Positions 52,792 through 61,271 of a DNA stretch of 61,271 nucleotides are shown piece after piece. Every line of letters starts with the position of its first letter. Position 1 is the first letter of the stretch. The translations under genes and the position numbers were made by a program. Origin of the DNA: JBHENC01 sp051000345 (GTDB lineage: Bacteria > Acidobacteriota > Blastocatellia > Pyrinomonadales > Pyrinomonadaceae); assembly GCA_051000345.1 (NCBI GenBank), contig JBPCOJ010000086.1, positions 1 to 61,271 on the forward strand, read 5' to 3'. The notes beneath the pieces were generated by a model. The model was not told the origin of the DNA and searched no databases. It saw only the letters and a program-made list of their open reading frames with translations.

Positions 52792-53832
52792 CTACACTTT
52801 CGTTTTTCTGCCGCGTTTCGCTTGTTCGAGGGCGCGCGAGATTTCAATTAGGGCAGCAACGGGCGCGCCGTTTTCCTGCGCTAGTCGAAGCGAATGCGCG
52901 CCGAGCAGAATGTAAACTTCGAGCGCATCATGTAGCTCGTGCGGTGACGCGTGAGCGCGAAGCGCGTCGAGATGTTGCCGGATAGTTGCGACGTCGGCGC
53001 GGGCAAAGCTTCCGGTCAGCGCGCGTGACGGCTCGCGCGTGGATAAATTTTCGATTGTGCTGCGCACGAGCGGCAAAAGAACTTCGCGTGCGCGTGCCTT
53101 TGTTAAGCCGCAGTGCGCCAGCATTTCTGTCGCGGTGTCGAAAAGCGCGACGAGGTGGCCGGAGGCTGTGACCGCCGCCGCGTGGTAAAGCGTTTTATCT
53201 TTGGCGTCGATAGAAAAACTTTGCGCGCCGAACTCCTTGACAATTTTTCGCGCCGTCGCTGTGGCTTTCCGCTCGCCTTCGATGCAGTAAAAAGCGTTGC
53301 GCAAACTTTCCGCGCCGCGCGCGGGATCGCTGACGGCGATGAGCGGATGCAGCGAAGCAATCGAATATCCCACATCGCCGAGCGGCTGCAAGACAGCGGA
53401 CGAAAGCGCGCCGCTCATGTGCAGCGCAGTTTTGCGGCGGGCGCTTTTTTCGTTTTTTTCAACGCGTGCGGCGAGGCGCGCGGCGGTTGCAGCAATCGAA
53501 TCGTCGGGCGTCGTGATGAACGTCAACTCGCTGTGCGGAAGTTCGTCAAGCTGTGCGGCGGAGAGAGAGCGCGTCGAAGGTGAATCGAGAATGCGTGTGA
53601 CTCGACGCGCATGATTCAAACGGCGCGCGACGATTGCCTCGATAAAATAGCCGCAAGCTTGCAGCGCGAGCGCGAGCGCGGAGCCTAAGCGCCCGCCCCC
53701 GATAATCGAAACGGTTGGCTTCGGCGCGCGTGCTGCTTCCCTTTCGCTTTTTTCATCGCGTGCGCGCACGGTTGCGCTTCTCGAAAGAGATTTCAACGCG
53801 CCGGATTTTTTATTGTTTTTATTAACTGCCAT
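52792..53832 (-). CDS. Rossmann-fold/DUF2520 protein
   Basis: A 346-aa protein with a Rossmann NAD(P) motif (VSIIGGGRLGSALALALQACG, about 42-62) after a charged, probably disordered N-terminus. The second half is the DUF2520 helical domain (HAAAVTASGHLVALFDTATEML). Distant relatives of pyrroline-5-carboxylate reductase have this layout, but no substrate is known. Its start overlaps the end of the giant ATPase gene by 11 bp, so the two are translated together. Confidence 0.85.
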   Translation of the reverse strand: MAVNKNNKKSGALKSLSRSATVRARDEKSEREAARAPKPTVSIIGGGRLGSALALALQACGYFIEAIVARRLNHARRVTRILDSPSTRSLSAAQLDELPHSELTFITTPDDSIAATAARLAARVEKNEKSARRKTALHMSGALSSAVLQPLGDVGYSIASLHPLIAVSDPARGAESLRNAFYCIEGERKATATARKIVKEFGAQSFSIDAKDKTLYHAAAVTASGHLVALFDTATEMLAHCGLTKARAREVLLPLVRSTIENLSTREPSRALTGSFARADVATIRQHLDALRAHASPHELHDALEVYILLGAHSLRLAQENGAPVAALIEISRALEQAKRGRKTKV

Positions 53833-56800
53833 CTCTGCCGTTGCTGCCTTCGCCGACGACTTCGACGAGCGCGGGGTAGTCCGGCAAATCGTCGAGCCAT
53901 TGTTGCAGGCGCACGCCGAGTTCGTCGCGCGTCAGCAAACCGTAACTATCTTGCGGCAATGCGATGCGCAGCGGCGGCACGCCTGCTTTCTGCAACACAT
54001 CTTCGAGAAGCTCCACATCGTAAGCGTTTAGCAGAGCGGGCAAGTCGTTTTCGGCGAAGGCGGCGGCCAACGAAAGGGCGCGTGTTTGCGCATTAACGTC
54101 TGTGGATTCCTGCGCGAGCGTTTGGAGCGCGTGGGCAAGATGCGCGCTCCAACGCGCGAGCGTCCGGCGGTGCGCCTTTAATCCGCGCTCAGTGACATAA
54201 GCGAGTGAGTCTGCAAGCCCTTCTATATCAGCCGCGCGCGACAAGCGAAACGAACAGGCACACACGGGTTGTTCACGTAGAACAACCCGCACGGGCAATT
54301 CGCAACGCGCGTCCGCAGATTGTTCGAGCAGGCGGGAGGCTTCGTTCCAAAAGGTTTTATTGACTACGGAGAGCTGCGATAGCAACTCGAATTCACGCCA
54401 TACATCGCCGCGCAGCACAAGATCAATCGCGCGGCGGTCAAACGACGCGACGACGACGCGCTCGTGCGCCGCTTCGTAATGCGCCGCGTACCGCTCATGA
54501 AAATCATTCCACGATTGCTCGAATCGCTTGTTCGCTTCGTAATCGAAAAAGTTTTGTGTGTCAGCGGCAGCGGCAAGAAGTCCACGCCGCAAGACTTCTA
54601 TTTCGTTTGCGCTGCACGGTTCAGCCGCTGCCAGATAAACGCGCGCTCTCTCACGCAACGTCAATCCGCCGATGAAGTTCGTTAGCTCCGACAACTGCTG
54701 CGAAAGACGCGCGAAATTTTCATGCGAGTCGCCGAACGCGTCCGCGACGCGCTGCAAGCATTCTTCGAGCGAGAGCATGTCGGCGAGCGCGGCTTCAATG
54801 GATTCTGCGGCGACGCCGAAGCTTTTCCGCACAGACTCCGCCAGCTTCCAAGCGCGCGTCGTCAAACCTTCGTCCGGCAAATTCTCGAAGCGCGGTAGCA
54901 GTTCATCGCTGCGCCAACGCTCCAGCCAATCAATCAACGCCGCGCGCACGTCCTCGCGCGCCGCAGAATCCGTGATTGAAACGAGCGCCGCATTGTGCGT
55001 TAAGAGGCGCGCCCAAGCAGTCAGTTCGTCCGCGCTGTGAAGCACTGCGGCGGCGCGCGCAACGCCTTTGATTTCGTCCCACTTGAGCGCGTGGTCGAGC
55101 GTGCGGCGGGCAATCCGGTCGTTCGTCTTCGTAATTAATTCGATGCGCCGCCCGGCGACGAGCGCAGCCAGCACCAGATGCTGCGCTTCGAGTCCCAAGC
55201 CGTAAGGCTCGCGCCGTAATTTGCGGTCTATGTCTTCCAGCGGCACGACGTCGCCGGACGCTTCATCCGTCAGTTGCAATACGTCGCGCACCCAAGCCTT
55301 ATCAAGCAACTGGTCGCCCGCTTCGAGCGCGTAAGCGCCGTTGCGCACGGAGACGAGGCCGAGCGGCGCGGCGAAATGGCGCGCGAGTTCCTGCACGCCC
55401 GCATCCGTTTGATTTGCGCCGCCGAAGAGACTTCCGACGAGCCGCGCGACTTCTGCTTCCGTCAAGGTATCCGTGAACACTGGATGCTCCGAATAACGCA
55501 CGCCGAAAAGCGGCGCGAGCATTTTTGCGATAGCTTCGGAGAGCGTCGGCGCAGCACTCGCGGCATCCGTCCAATGAAGCATCGCCTCGCCCGCGACGAG
55601 CACGCCTTCGTCCATGTAAAGGCGCGTCCAGAGTCGTTCGACAAGCGCCTTATGCGTGCGCTCGGCGGCGCGCGCCGTGTCGCCGAACTCGGACATCAAA
55701 GCCGCGTTTGTGCGCAACGCGACGAGCCTATGCAGCGTGTCTTGTTCCTCTGCGGAAGGCGTTGACGGACGCCAAGACGTGAGGAGTGGCGACTTATCGG
55801 AAGCAACGAAATTATCGACGCTCGGCGCAAGCACGATGATGTCGAAGTCATAAGACGCTGCATCGGAATCCGCAAGCGCGCGGGCGGCAAGCGAAGCCGC
55901 GTCGTTTGATGACTGCCAGACGAGACGCACGCGCCTGCTTGCGCCGCGCCATAGAATGACAAGTTCTGCGGCATCGTCGTTCGCAGCGTTTTCAATCTGC
56001 GCCGATGATTCGGGCAGCGAAGCTGGTTCGGCAAACGGCCAATCCTCGAAACGCGTGCGGGCGGTGACGCGCAGAAGTTCGTTTGTCGCCGCTGGATTTT
56101 CGGAAGCGACGCGCGCAGCGGCTTCGGCGAGCGCCGCGTCGAATCCGGCTGAGGCATTGATAATAAAACGATAGCGCGCGCCGTCTGCTTCCACACTTTT
56201 TTGCAAGGATTCCGGCGGCGCGGTCTCTGCGAAACGCGCGAGCATTGCCTCGATGCGCCCGACGGCAGCATCCGGCGCGGCTTCGTCGTAAATCAACATC
56301 GCCGCGCCGAGTTCGCGCGCCGTCGCGCCACGCCCGTCGAGCGAGAGCACGAACAAGCCCTTCAGCACGAGCTTGGCCTGAAGGCGCTGCATAATCGGAA
56401 ACTCCGCGACGGTTTGCGCGGCGAGGAAATCGTAAGCCTTGAAAACGTCTTGCAGTTCCTCCGCTTTGCGCAAGTCGTATTCGGCGCGGTCAAACACTTC
56501 GTCGAGCACGACGAGCGATGTGGCAGGGCGATTCGTGGCGCGCGCGACGGCGTTTGCGGCAAACGGCAGAAAGGCGAACATCGGCGCGTAAAGACGCACG
56601 GACGGCGCGAGTTCTGCCACGAGTGGATGCACTGGGTAAATTGCGGCAAAGCGCGGCTCGCTCCAATTAAAGCCCGATACATCTGCGCGAAGCGTGGAAT
56701 AAATATCGTGCAGGGCGTGGCGCGCTTCGATGTTTTTGCGAAACAAATGCAGGTCTGCGACTCTGTAGAGATGTTCGGGGTCTAAATAATCAATCTGAAA

Positions 56801-57454
56801 ACTTCCCGCGAGCGCGACGTTAGCGCCGTCCGCGCCTTCTATGTCGTCGTCAAGGGCGAGTGCGATAAATGCGCCGACGTGTTCCGTCGCGGCGGCTAAT
56901 TGACTAAGAAGCGAGCCGTCGTCGCGCGCGACGCGCGCTTCGCGCCCGAAGGCAGTGTCGATGATGAGCACAAGCGTTGCGTCGCCGATTTGTCCGGCGG
57001 CCATCGCCAGCATCGCCGAAGCATCCGGCGGCCACTGCGCTTGATCGCTGCCGAGCGCGGCGGCAAGCGCAAAGGCTATTTCTTCCAGCAGAGTCGGATG
57101 CGTGCCGCGTTCGACGCGCGCCACTACGTAACGTCGATTGAGCAGGCGGCGCGCGCTTGTCGCAACATGCGTATCTGTGACTGTCGGGCGCAGTTCCGGC
57201 AAGGCGGCGAGCGCGCCGAAGGCTGCCAGCAAATGGCTTTTGCCGACGCCGCGCTGTCCGGCGAGAGCACGCGCCGCGCCGCGCCCGCGCGGGCAATTGG
57301 CGAGCGCGTCGAGCCAGCGCGCGACGAGATCGGAAGTGGCGTCCGTGAAATGATAAGCGGCGAGCGCGCGCGCCGGATCGTCTGCGTACTTCTGCACTTC
57401 GTCGAAGTGCTGCGGTTCGACGAAATCCTTAATTTTATCCTGTGCGCGTTTCAT
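53822..57454 (-). CDS. Giant P-loop ATPase, BrxC/PglY-like (function unknown)
   Basis: A ~1,210-aa cytoplasmic ATPase. Walker A is GQRGVGKSHLLAAFGAL (about 66-82), followed by RYVVARVERGTHPTLLEEIA and a hydrophobic acidic strand TLVLIIDTAFG. The later segment YPVHPLVAELAPSVRLYAPM, then VVLDEVFDRAEYDLRKAEELQ, resembles the large ATPases of BREX/Pgl-type systems. The rest (~700 aa) is helical and Ala/Leu-rich. No PglX, PglZ or BrxA is near, so a defence role is not supported by context. ATG 57454 is preferred over 57505 because the first 17 codons are unlike the rest. Confidence 0.65.
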   Translation of the reverse strand: MKRAQDKIKDFVEPQHFDEVQKYADDPARALAAYHFTDATSDLVARWLDALANCPRGRGAARALAGQRGVGKSHLLAAFGALAALPELRPTVTDTHVATSARRLLNRRYVVARVERGTHPTLLEEIAFALAAALGSDQAQWPPDASAMLAMAAGQIGDATLVLIIDTAFGREARVARDDGSLLSQLAAATEHVGAFIALALDDDIEGADGANVALAGSFQIDYLDPEHLYRVADLHLFRKNIEARHALHDIYSTLRADVSGFNWSEPRFAAIYPVHPLVAELAPSVRLYAPMFAFLPFAANAVARATNRPATSLVVLDEVFDRAEYDLRKAEELQDVFKAYDFLAAQTVAEFPIMQRLQAKLVLKGLFVLSLDGRGATARELGAAMLIYDEAAPDAAVGRIEAMLARFAETAPPESLQKSVEADGARYRFIINASAGFDAALAEAAARVASENPAATNELLRVTARTRFEDWPFAEPASLPESSAQIENAANDDAAELVILWRGASRRVRLVWQSSNDAASLAARALADSDAASYDFDIIVLAPSVDNFVASDKSPLLTSWRPSTPSAEEQDTLHRLVALRTNAALMSEFGDTARAAERTHKALVERLWTRLYMDEGVLVAGEAMLHWTDAASAAPTLSEAIAKMLAPLFGVRYSEHPVFTDTLTEAEVARLVGSLFGGANQTDAGVQELARHFAAPLGLVSVRNGAYALEAGDQLLDKAWVRDVLQLTDEASGDVVPLEDIDRKLRREPYGLGLEAQHLVLAALVAGRRIELITKTNDRIARRTLDHALKWDEIKGVARAAAVLHSADELTAWARLLTHNAALVSITDSAAREDVRAALIDWLERWRSDELLPRFENLPDEGLTTRAWKLAESVRKSFGVAAESIEAALADMLSLEECLQRVADAFGDSHENFARLSQQLSELTNFIGGLTLRERARVYLAAAEPCSANEIEVLRRGLLAAAADTQNFFDYEANKRFEQSWNDFHERYAAHYEAAHERVVVASFDRRAIDLVLRGDVWREFELLSQLSVVNKTFWNEASRLLEQSADARCELPVRVVLREQPVCACSFRLSRAADIEGLADSLAYVTERGLKAHRRTLARWSAHLAHALQTLAQESTDVNAQTRALSLAAAFAENDLPALLNAYDVELLEDVLQKAGVPPLRIALPQDSYGLLTRDELGVRLQQWLDDLPDYPALVEVVGEGSNGRDGS

Positions 57455-57884
57455 TTGATGTTCCGGTGATGTTCGAGAATCTGGAAGGCGCGCGTGCTTG
57501 CGCAAGAATCGTCAAAGCACCGACTTGACGGTCAATAAAAACTGTAACATGCGGCGGGAGAAGCCCGCAATCCATGTGCTTTTGCGCGCCGGTTGCTGGT
57601 ATAATGAACGATATTCAAGCCGCGCAATCCGTCGCAAATTTAGAAAGGCAAAACAGTGCGTTGAAAGTCGCCGCAACGCGCTTTCGGGCGCGCAACCTTA
57701 AAAGCGCGATGCGGCATCAAAGCCTTGCGTGTTCAGTAAAGCCGAAAATGAAACAATTGATTGCTTCAGCTTGAAGCCGCCGCTTTCCTGAATGGTTTTC
57801 TGATAAAACATTTTCGCTGCGCCCAGTGTGGAAGGCAGCTTCTTTTAATCAATCGTTGTTCGATAGCTTTTGGAGACTTTCGTT
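57455..57884. other. 430-bp divergent intergenic region, probable promoter zone
   Basis: This divergent gap holds no convincing gene. On the plus strand an extended -10 (TGGTATAAT, 57597-57605) is the best promoter signal; the -35 is poor. It would give the M48 protease a leader of about 270 nt. A 66-codon frame (57574-57774) overlaps it but has no family likeness or Shine-Dalgarno. Confidence 0.4.
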
Positions 57885-59168
57885 ATGTATCACAACATCT
57901 CCCGCAACAGCATGACAGCGCTCGCGCTCGCCGCCAGCTTGTGTTTGAGCGCCACCAACGCCTTCGCCGCTCCGCTGCAACAGCAAACACAGCCCGACCA
58001 AAAACCTACCGCGCAAAACAAATCTGCCGCGCAGAAAACTCCTGCGTCAAAGACTAATACTGCGCCGCAGCAAAAACCGGCCAACGGACAACTTCCGAGC
58101 GATAAAGACCCGGATCAAATCGGCAAGCGCAATATCAACAAGGGAATCATCGGCAAGCACAGCGGCTCCCTCGAAAAGGAAGTGGCGATTGGTCGCCAGC
58201 TCGCCGCCGAAGTCGATAAGGAAGCCAAGTTCATAGACGATCCGATTATCACCGAATACGTTAACCGCGTCGGCCAGAATCTGGTGCTGCACTCGGACGC
58301 GAAGGTTCCCTTCACGATCAAAGTCATAGACTCCGACGAAGTCAACGCGTTCGCTTTGCCCGGCGGTTTCTTCTATGTCAACAAAGGCTTGATTCTCGTC
58401 GCCGATAACGAAGCGGAATTGGCAGGCGCGATGGCTCACGAAATCGCACACGTCGCGGCGCGTCACGCGATGGAGAATCAAACCAAAGCGACGCTCGCGC
58501 AGTACGGCGCAATCGCCGCCACGATTTTGACAGGCGGCATCGCCGGTGAAGTCATTTATAATGCGGCGGGATTTTTGCTGCCCGTAACGTTCCTCAAATT
58601 CAGCCGCAGCGCGGAACAAGAAGCGGACAGTCTCGGCGTGCAGTATATGTATGCCGCCGGTTACGATCCGAACGCGATGTCCACGATGTTCGAGAAATTG
58701 CTTGCGAAGAACAAAAAGAAGCCGGGTACGATCTCGAAATTGTTTTCGTCGCACCCGCAAACGGCAGACCGTATTGAAGCCTCGCGCGCGCTCGTCGCGC
58801 AGTTCCCCGAACACGAAGAATACTTAATGAGCACTTCCGAGTTTCAGCGCGTCAAGGCACGCCTGCTGCGACTCTCGAACGCGCGCGCCACAACCGCCGG
58901 TAACATCAAATCCGATGATGACGGCGCTCCGGGACGACCGACGCTCAAACGCCGCCAGCCAACCGGCGACGATAATTCGACCACCACGCCCGGAAGCACC
59001 GACAGCGACAAGCCTACGGATTCGACAAAGCCTTCCGGCCCGCCGACGATGAAGCGCCGCGACGGTAGCGATAGCAGCACGACGACAACAGCACCAGCTA
59101 CGACGACAGCGCCAGCTACGACAACGGCACCGGCTGGTTCCACGCCGCCTCTGAACCCGAAACCCTAA
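57885..59168 (+). CDS. M48-family metalloprotease with Thr-rich tail
   Basis: A 427-aa exported zinc protease related to BepA/LoiP. A signal peptide (ALALAASLCLSATNAFAAP) leads into a Gln/Lys/Pro-rich linker. The zinc site is HEIAH in AMAHEIAHVAARHAME, with the third ligand Glu in SAEQEADSLGVQYM. The ~100-residue tail is a low-complexity run of Thr, Ser, Pro and Lys with TTTAPATTTAP repeats. GGAG lies 9 bp before ATG 57885; a TTG five codons upstream is an artefact of the frame. It probably controls envelope protein quality. Confidence 0.92.
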   Translation: MYHNISRNSMTALALAASLCLSATNAFAAPLQQQTQPDQKPTAQNKSAAQKTPASKTNTAPQQKPANGQLPSDKDPDQIGKRNINKGIIGKHSGSLEKEVAIGRQLAAEVDKEAKFIDDPIITEYVNRVGQNLVLHSDAKVPFTIKVIDSDEVNAFALPGGFFYVNKGLILVADNEAELAGAMAHEIAHVAARHAMENQTKATLAQYGAIAATILTGGIAGEVIYNAAGFLLPVTFLKFSRSAEQEADSLGVQYMYAAGYDPNAMSTMFEKLLAKNKKKPGTISKLFSSHPQTADRIEASRALVAQFPEHEEYLMSTSEFQRVKARLLRLSNARATTAGNIKSDDDGAPGRPTLKRRQPTGDDNSTTTPGSTDSDKPTDSTKPSGPPTMKRRDGSDSSTTTTAPATTTAPATTTAPAGSTPPLNPKP

Positions 59169-59211
59169 CGCAAGCGCGTTGGATGTTACGGCACGTCGAA
59201 GTTAAAGACCA

Positions 59212-59247
59212 AAGCCCTCCGGCCAAATCGGAGGGCTTCTCTTTTCT
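59212..59247 (+). terminator. Rho-independent terminator after the M48 gene
   Basis: A perfect 10-bp stem AAGCCCTCCG/CGGAGGGCTT (59212-59221, 59229-59238) with a 7-nt loop is followed by CTCTTTTCT. The stem is GC-rich and the tail T-rich, as in intrinsic terminators. It ends the protease transcript before the ribosomal genes. Confidence 0.85.
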
Positions 59248-59352
59248 ACGGCTTTTGCGGCAAACCTTGCGCCGAATGGCTTGACAACTTTTAGAACGGT
59301 TCGGTATTCTAACCGTTCGCGTTTTTGACCGCTTATCTTGTGAGAATCAACT

Positions 59353-59802
59353 ATGTCAACCTACTTTCCCAGCGGCACGGGACTCGCTGAAAACCGCAAA
59401 TGGCACGTTGTGGATGCTGACGGGCAAACCGTCGGGCGTCTCGCCACGGAAGTCGCCAACATTCTTTCCGGCAAACGCAATCCGCAGTGGACGCCGTTTA
59501 TGGATATGGGCGACCATGTGATTGTGATTAACGCGCGCAAGGCCGTCTTCAAAGGCTCGAAAGCCGAGCAGAAGGTTTACCGCCAACACACGCTCTATCC
59601 CGGCGGACTGCGCGAAATTTCAGTGCAGGATCAATTCGCCAAACACCCGGAACGCGTTATCGAATTGGCTGTTAAAGGCATGTTGCCGAAAAGCAAATTA
59701 GGCAAAGCGATGGCGAAGAAACTGAAGGTTTACGCGGAGGCAAATCATCCGCACGCTTCGCAACGCCCGCAGCCTTTAACGATGAGCGCGACGGGCAAGT
59801 AA
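59353..59802 (+). CDS. rplM: 50S ribosomal protein L13
   Basis: A 149-aa L13. Marks are WHVVDADGQTVGRLATEVAN near the start, GDHVIVINARKAVFKGSK, HTLYPGG and MLPKSKLGKAMAKKLKVY. Length is close to other bacterial L13. It is followed by S9 after 27 bp, the conserved bacterial order. The N-terminal segment STYFPSGTGLAENRK is slightly longer than in E. coli. Confidence 0.98.
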   Translation: MSTYFPSGTGLAENRKWHVVDADGQTVGRLATEVANILSGKRNPQWTPFMDMGDHVIVINARKAVFKGSKAEQKVYRQHTLYPGGLREISVQDQFAKHPERVIELAVKGMLPKSKLGKAMAKKLKVYAEANHPHASQRPQPLTMSATGK

Positions 59803-59829
59803 TTTCAAATTATAACGAGAACTTAAAAG

Positions 59830-60225
59830 ATGGCTGATATTCAACAATACTACGGCACGGGACGACGCAAGACTTCGACGGCGCGTGTTTATCTGCGTCC
59901 CGGCGGCGGCGATGTAAAAGTAAACAAGAAAGACATCGAGCAGTATTTTCCGAACGAAACCTTGCGCATGATTATTCGCCAGCCGCTGCAATTAACGGAA
60001 ATGGCGGGCAAGTTCGATATTTTCGTGAACGTCGCGGGCGGCGGCCCCTCCGGGCAGGCAGGCGCGATTCGTCACGGCATCACCCGCGCGCTAATGTTAT
60101 TCAATGCTGACTTGCGCCCGGCGCTCAAGCAAGCAGGACTCGTGACACGCGATCCGCGCATCAAAGAACGCAAGAAATACGGTCAAAAGGGCGCACGCGC
60201 GCGCTTCCAGTTCTCGAAACGCTAA
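59830..60225 (+). CDS. rpsI: 30S ribosomal protein S9
   Basis: A 131-aa S9. The N-terminus YYGTGRRKTSTARVYLRPG, the middle GGGPSGQAGAIRHGITRAL and the basic C-terminal tail ending FQFSKR, which reaches the ribosomal P site, are all present. It is coupled to rplM by a short gap in the same direction. Confidence 0.98.
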   Translation: MADIQQYYGTGRRKTSTARVYLRPGGGDVKVNKKDIEQYFPNETLRMIIRQPLQLTEMAGKFDIFVNVAGGGPSGQAGAIRHGITRALMLFNADLRPALKQAGLVTRDPRIKERKKYGQKGARARFQFSKR

Positions 60226-60423
60226 AAACAGTTTTGAGTTCACAGTTTCCAGCAAAGAAACTGCCGGGTTTATCTGAAAACTCAAAACCGTAAACTGAAA
60301 ACTGTTCTAATCCATTGTCGTTGCCTCGGTTGGTTGCTTTTCGTTTTTGCGGAAAGAAGTTTGCCAGAGTTTTCCGGGCGGCGGCGAGTACATTAAACCA
60401 AGTCACACAAAGGAGAGTCGCTT
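60226..60423. repeat. rpsI-rpsB spacer with imperfect inverted repeat
   Basis: The spacer contains AACAGTTTTGAGTT soon after the rpsI stop and the inverted AACTCAAAACCG plus AACTGAAAACTGTT about 55 bp later, so the RNA can form a long imperfect hairpin. It may end or modulate the rplM-rpsI transcript or act as an rpsB leader. The AGGAG for rpsB is at its end (60411-60415). Confidence 0.45.
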
Positions 60424-61271
60424 TTGGTATCGGTTACGATGAAAGAATTGCTGGAGGCAGGCGTGCACTTCGGCCATCAGGTACGGCGCTGGAATCCGAA
60501 AATGAAGGAATACATTTTCGGCGAGCGCAACGGCATCTATATTATCGACTTGCAGAAAACGCAGCGCATGTTTCGTGACGCGCTCGGCTTCGTTTCAAGC
60601 GCCGTCGCAGAAGATCGCGGCAAGCACGTTCTCTTCGTCGGCACAAAGCGGCAGGCGCAGGACGCCATCCGCGAAGAAGCGGGACGCTCCGGTCAGTATT
60701 ACATTAACCAGCGCTGGCTCGGCGGATTGCTGACGAATTTCCAGACGGTTCAGAAATCAATCAAGCGCCTTAAAGACCTCGAAGCGATGCACGAAGACGG
60801 GCGCTACGAGAAGATGACGAAGAAGGAGCGCATCAAGCTTGATCGTGAACGCGAAGGGTTGGACAAAAACCTTTCCGGCATCAAGACGATGACGCGCCTG
60901 CCGGACATCATCTTTATCATCGACGTGCGCAAGGAAGAAATCGCCGTCGCGGAAGCCAATCGGCTCGGCATTCCCGTCGTCGCCGTCGTGGATACTAATT
61001 GTTCGCCGGACGGCATCGATCATGTTATTCCCGGCAACGACGATGCACTGCGCGCCGTCAGACTTTTCGCTTCACGCATTGCCGACGCCGTCCTAGAAGG
61101 CCAGCAAATGGCAACCGAAGGCACGATGGACGCCGATGAAGCTGCAACAGGCAGCAGCACTAACACTGCCGACGCAAGCGATGAAGCAAATCGTCGCGCA
61201 GCAAGCGCAAGCGGCGATAACACTTCGTCTGTCACGACAAGCATCGATCCCGGTAAGGAAGCGCAGAATGT
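60424..61271 (+). CDS. rpsB: 30S ribosomal protein S2 (3' end outside window)
   Basis: 282 codons of S2 are visible with no stop. The TTG at 60424 is chosen as start: AGGAG lies 8 bp upstream and the result MVSVTMKELLEAGVHFGHQ matches other S2 N-termini, while the next ATG would be 23 bp from that site. Other marks are RWNPKMKEYIFGERNGI and VVAVVDTNCSPDGIDHVIPGND. After about residue 225 a low-complexity, acidic Ala/Thr/Ser/Asp-rich tail follows (TMDADEAATGSSTNTADASD), longer than in most S2 proteins. Confidence 0.97.
   Translation, partial: MVSVTMKELLEAGVHFGHQVRRWNPKMKEYIFGERNGIYIIDLQKTQRMFRDALGFVSSAVAEDRGKHVLFVGTKRQAQDAIREEAGRSGQYYINQRWLGGLLTNFQTVQKSIKRLKDLEAMHEDGRYEKMTKKERIKLDREREGLDKNLSGIKTMTRLPDIIFIIDVRKEEIAVAEANRLGIPVVAVVDTNCSPDGIDHVIPGNDDALRAVRLFASRIADAVLEGQQMATEGTMDADEAATGSSTNTADASDEANRRAASASGDNTSSVTTSIDPGKEAQN

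Noticed and set aside
56201..56785. 194-codon plus-strand frame inside the giant ATPase gene
   Set aside because: It is a shadow of the strong minus-strand frame; composition and lack of start signals argue against a gene.
57574..57774. 66-codon frame upstream of the M48 protease
   Set aside because: It overlaps the best promoter signal and has no recognisable family or ribosome site.
1..61271. CRISPR arrays or prophage modules
   Set aside because: No regularly spaced identical repeats and no phage structural or integrase genes were seen on either strand.

Overview
The window most likely comes from an Acidobacteriota genome, probably class Blastocatellia (inference). The clues are a long tandem run of about 810-residue FtsX/MacB-type permeases of the kind called acidobacterial duplicated orphan permeases (ADOP), bacillithiol genes (bshC and a YpdA-type reductase), and GC-rich core genes interrupted by clearly AT-richer accessory genes. 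No replication, phage or integrase gene is visible.

Layout. Positions 1-1.7 kb hold the tail of a Gly-rich protein, a Ser/Thr kinase, a cupin and tRNA-Arg(CCG). Positions 1.8-4.1 kb are two integron-type gene cassettes in tandem (a GNAT acetyltransferase and a WD40 protein), each ending in an attC-like site; the WD40 gene also carries an in-frame 99-bp MITE. A SAM methyltransferase follows. Positions 4.9-27.1 kb (minus strand) look like one very long operon: membrane-fusion protein, MacB-like ATPase, seven tandem ADOP permeases, an NtrC-type response regulator and an NtrY-type kinase. A good sigma-54 promoter with an upstream palindrome precedes it, which matches a sigma-54 activator encoded at its end. 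Positions 27.3-28.7 kb are a third cassette (S41 peptidase, minus strand), lying between this operon and a second ATPase/permease pair (28.7-32 kb). The permease of that pair has a frameshifted C-terminus.

Positions 32.2-33.0 kb carry a small GNAT protein and an OsmC protein. Positions 33.3-46.1 kb form a purine catabolism cluster: guanine deaminase, two-subunit xanthine dehydrogenase, uricase, HIU hydrolase, OHCU decarboxylase, allantoinase, allantoicase and a CitE/malate-synthase-like protein. Together they can take guanine through xanthine and urate to allantoin, allantoate and ureidoglycolate. The cluster is interrupted by a DUF433/DUF5615 toxin-antitoxin-like pair, a membrane protein and a PD-(D/E)XK/DUF4268 protein. 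The allantoinase promoter has a palindrome over its -35 box.

Positions 46.1-61.3 kb hold an MFS transporter remnant, divergent bshC and bacillithiol disulfide reductase genes, an AT-rich type II restriction-modification pair, an ACT-domain malic enzyme, a DUF2520 Rossmann protein overlapping a giant P-loop ATPase of unknown role, an M48 metalloprotease, and the ribosomal protein genes rplM, rpsI and rpsB (the last cut by the window end).

The strongest unusual signal is the set of three cassettes. In each, the first seven bases of the cassette, read with the preceding G, are the exact reverse complement of the R'' box at its far end. That is expected for integron cassettes inserted by cutting between G and TT, here at sites with no integrase in view.
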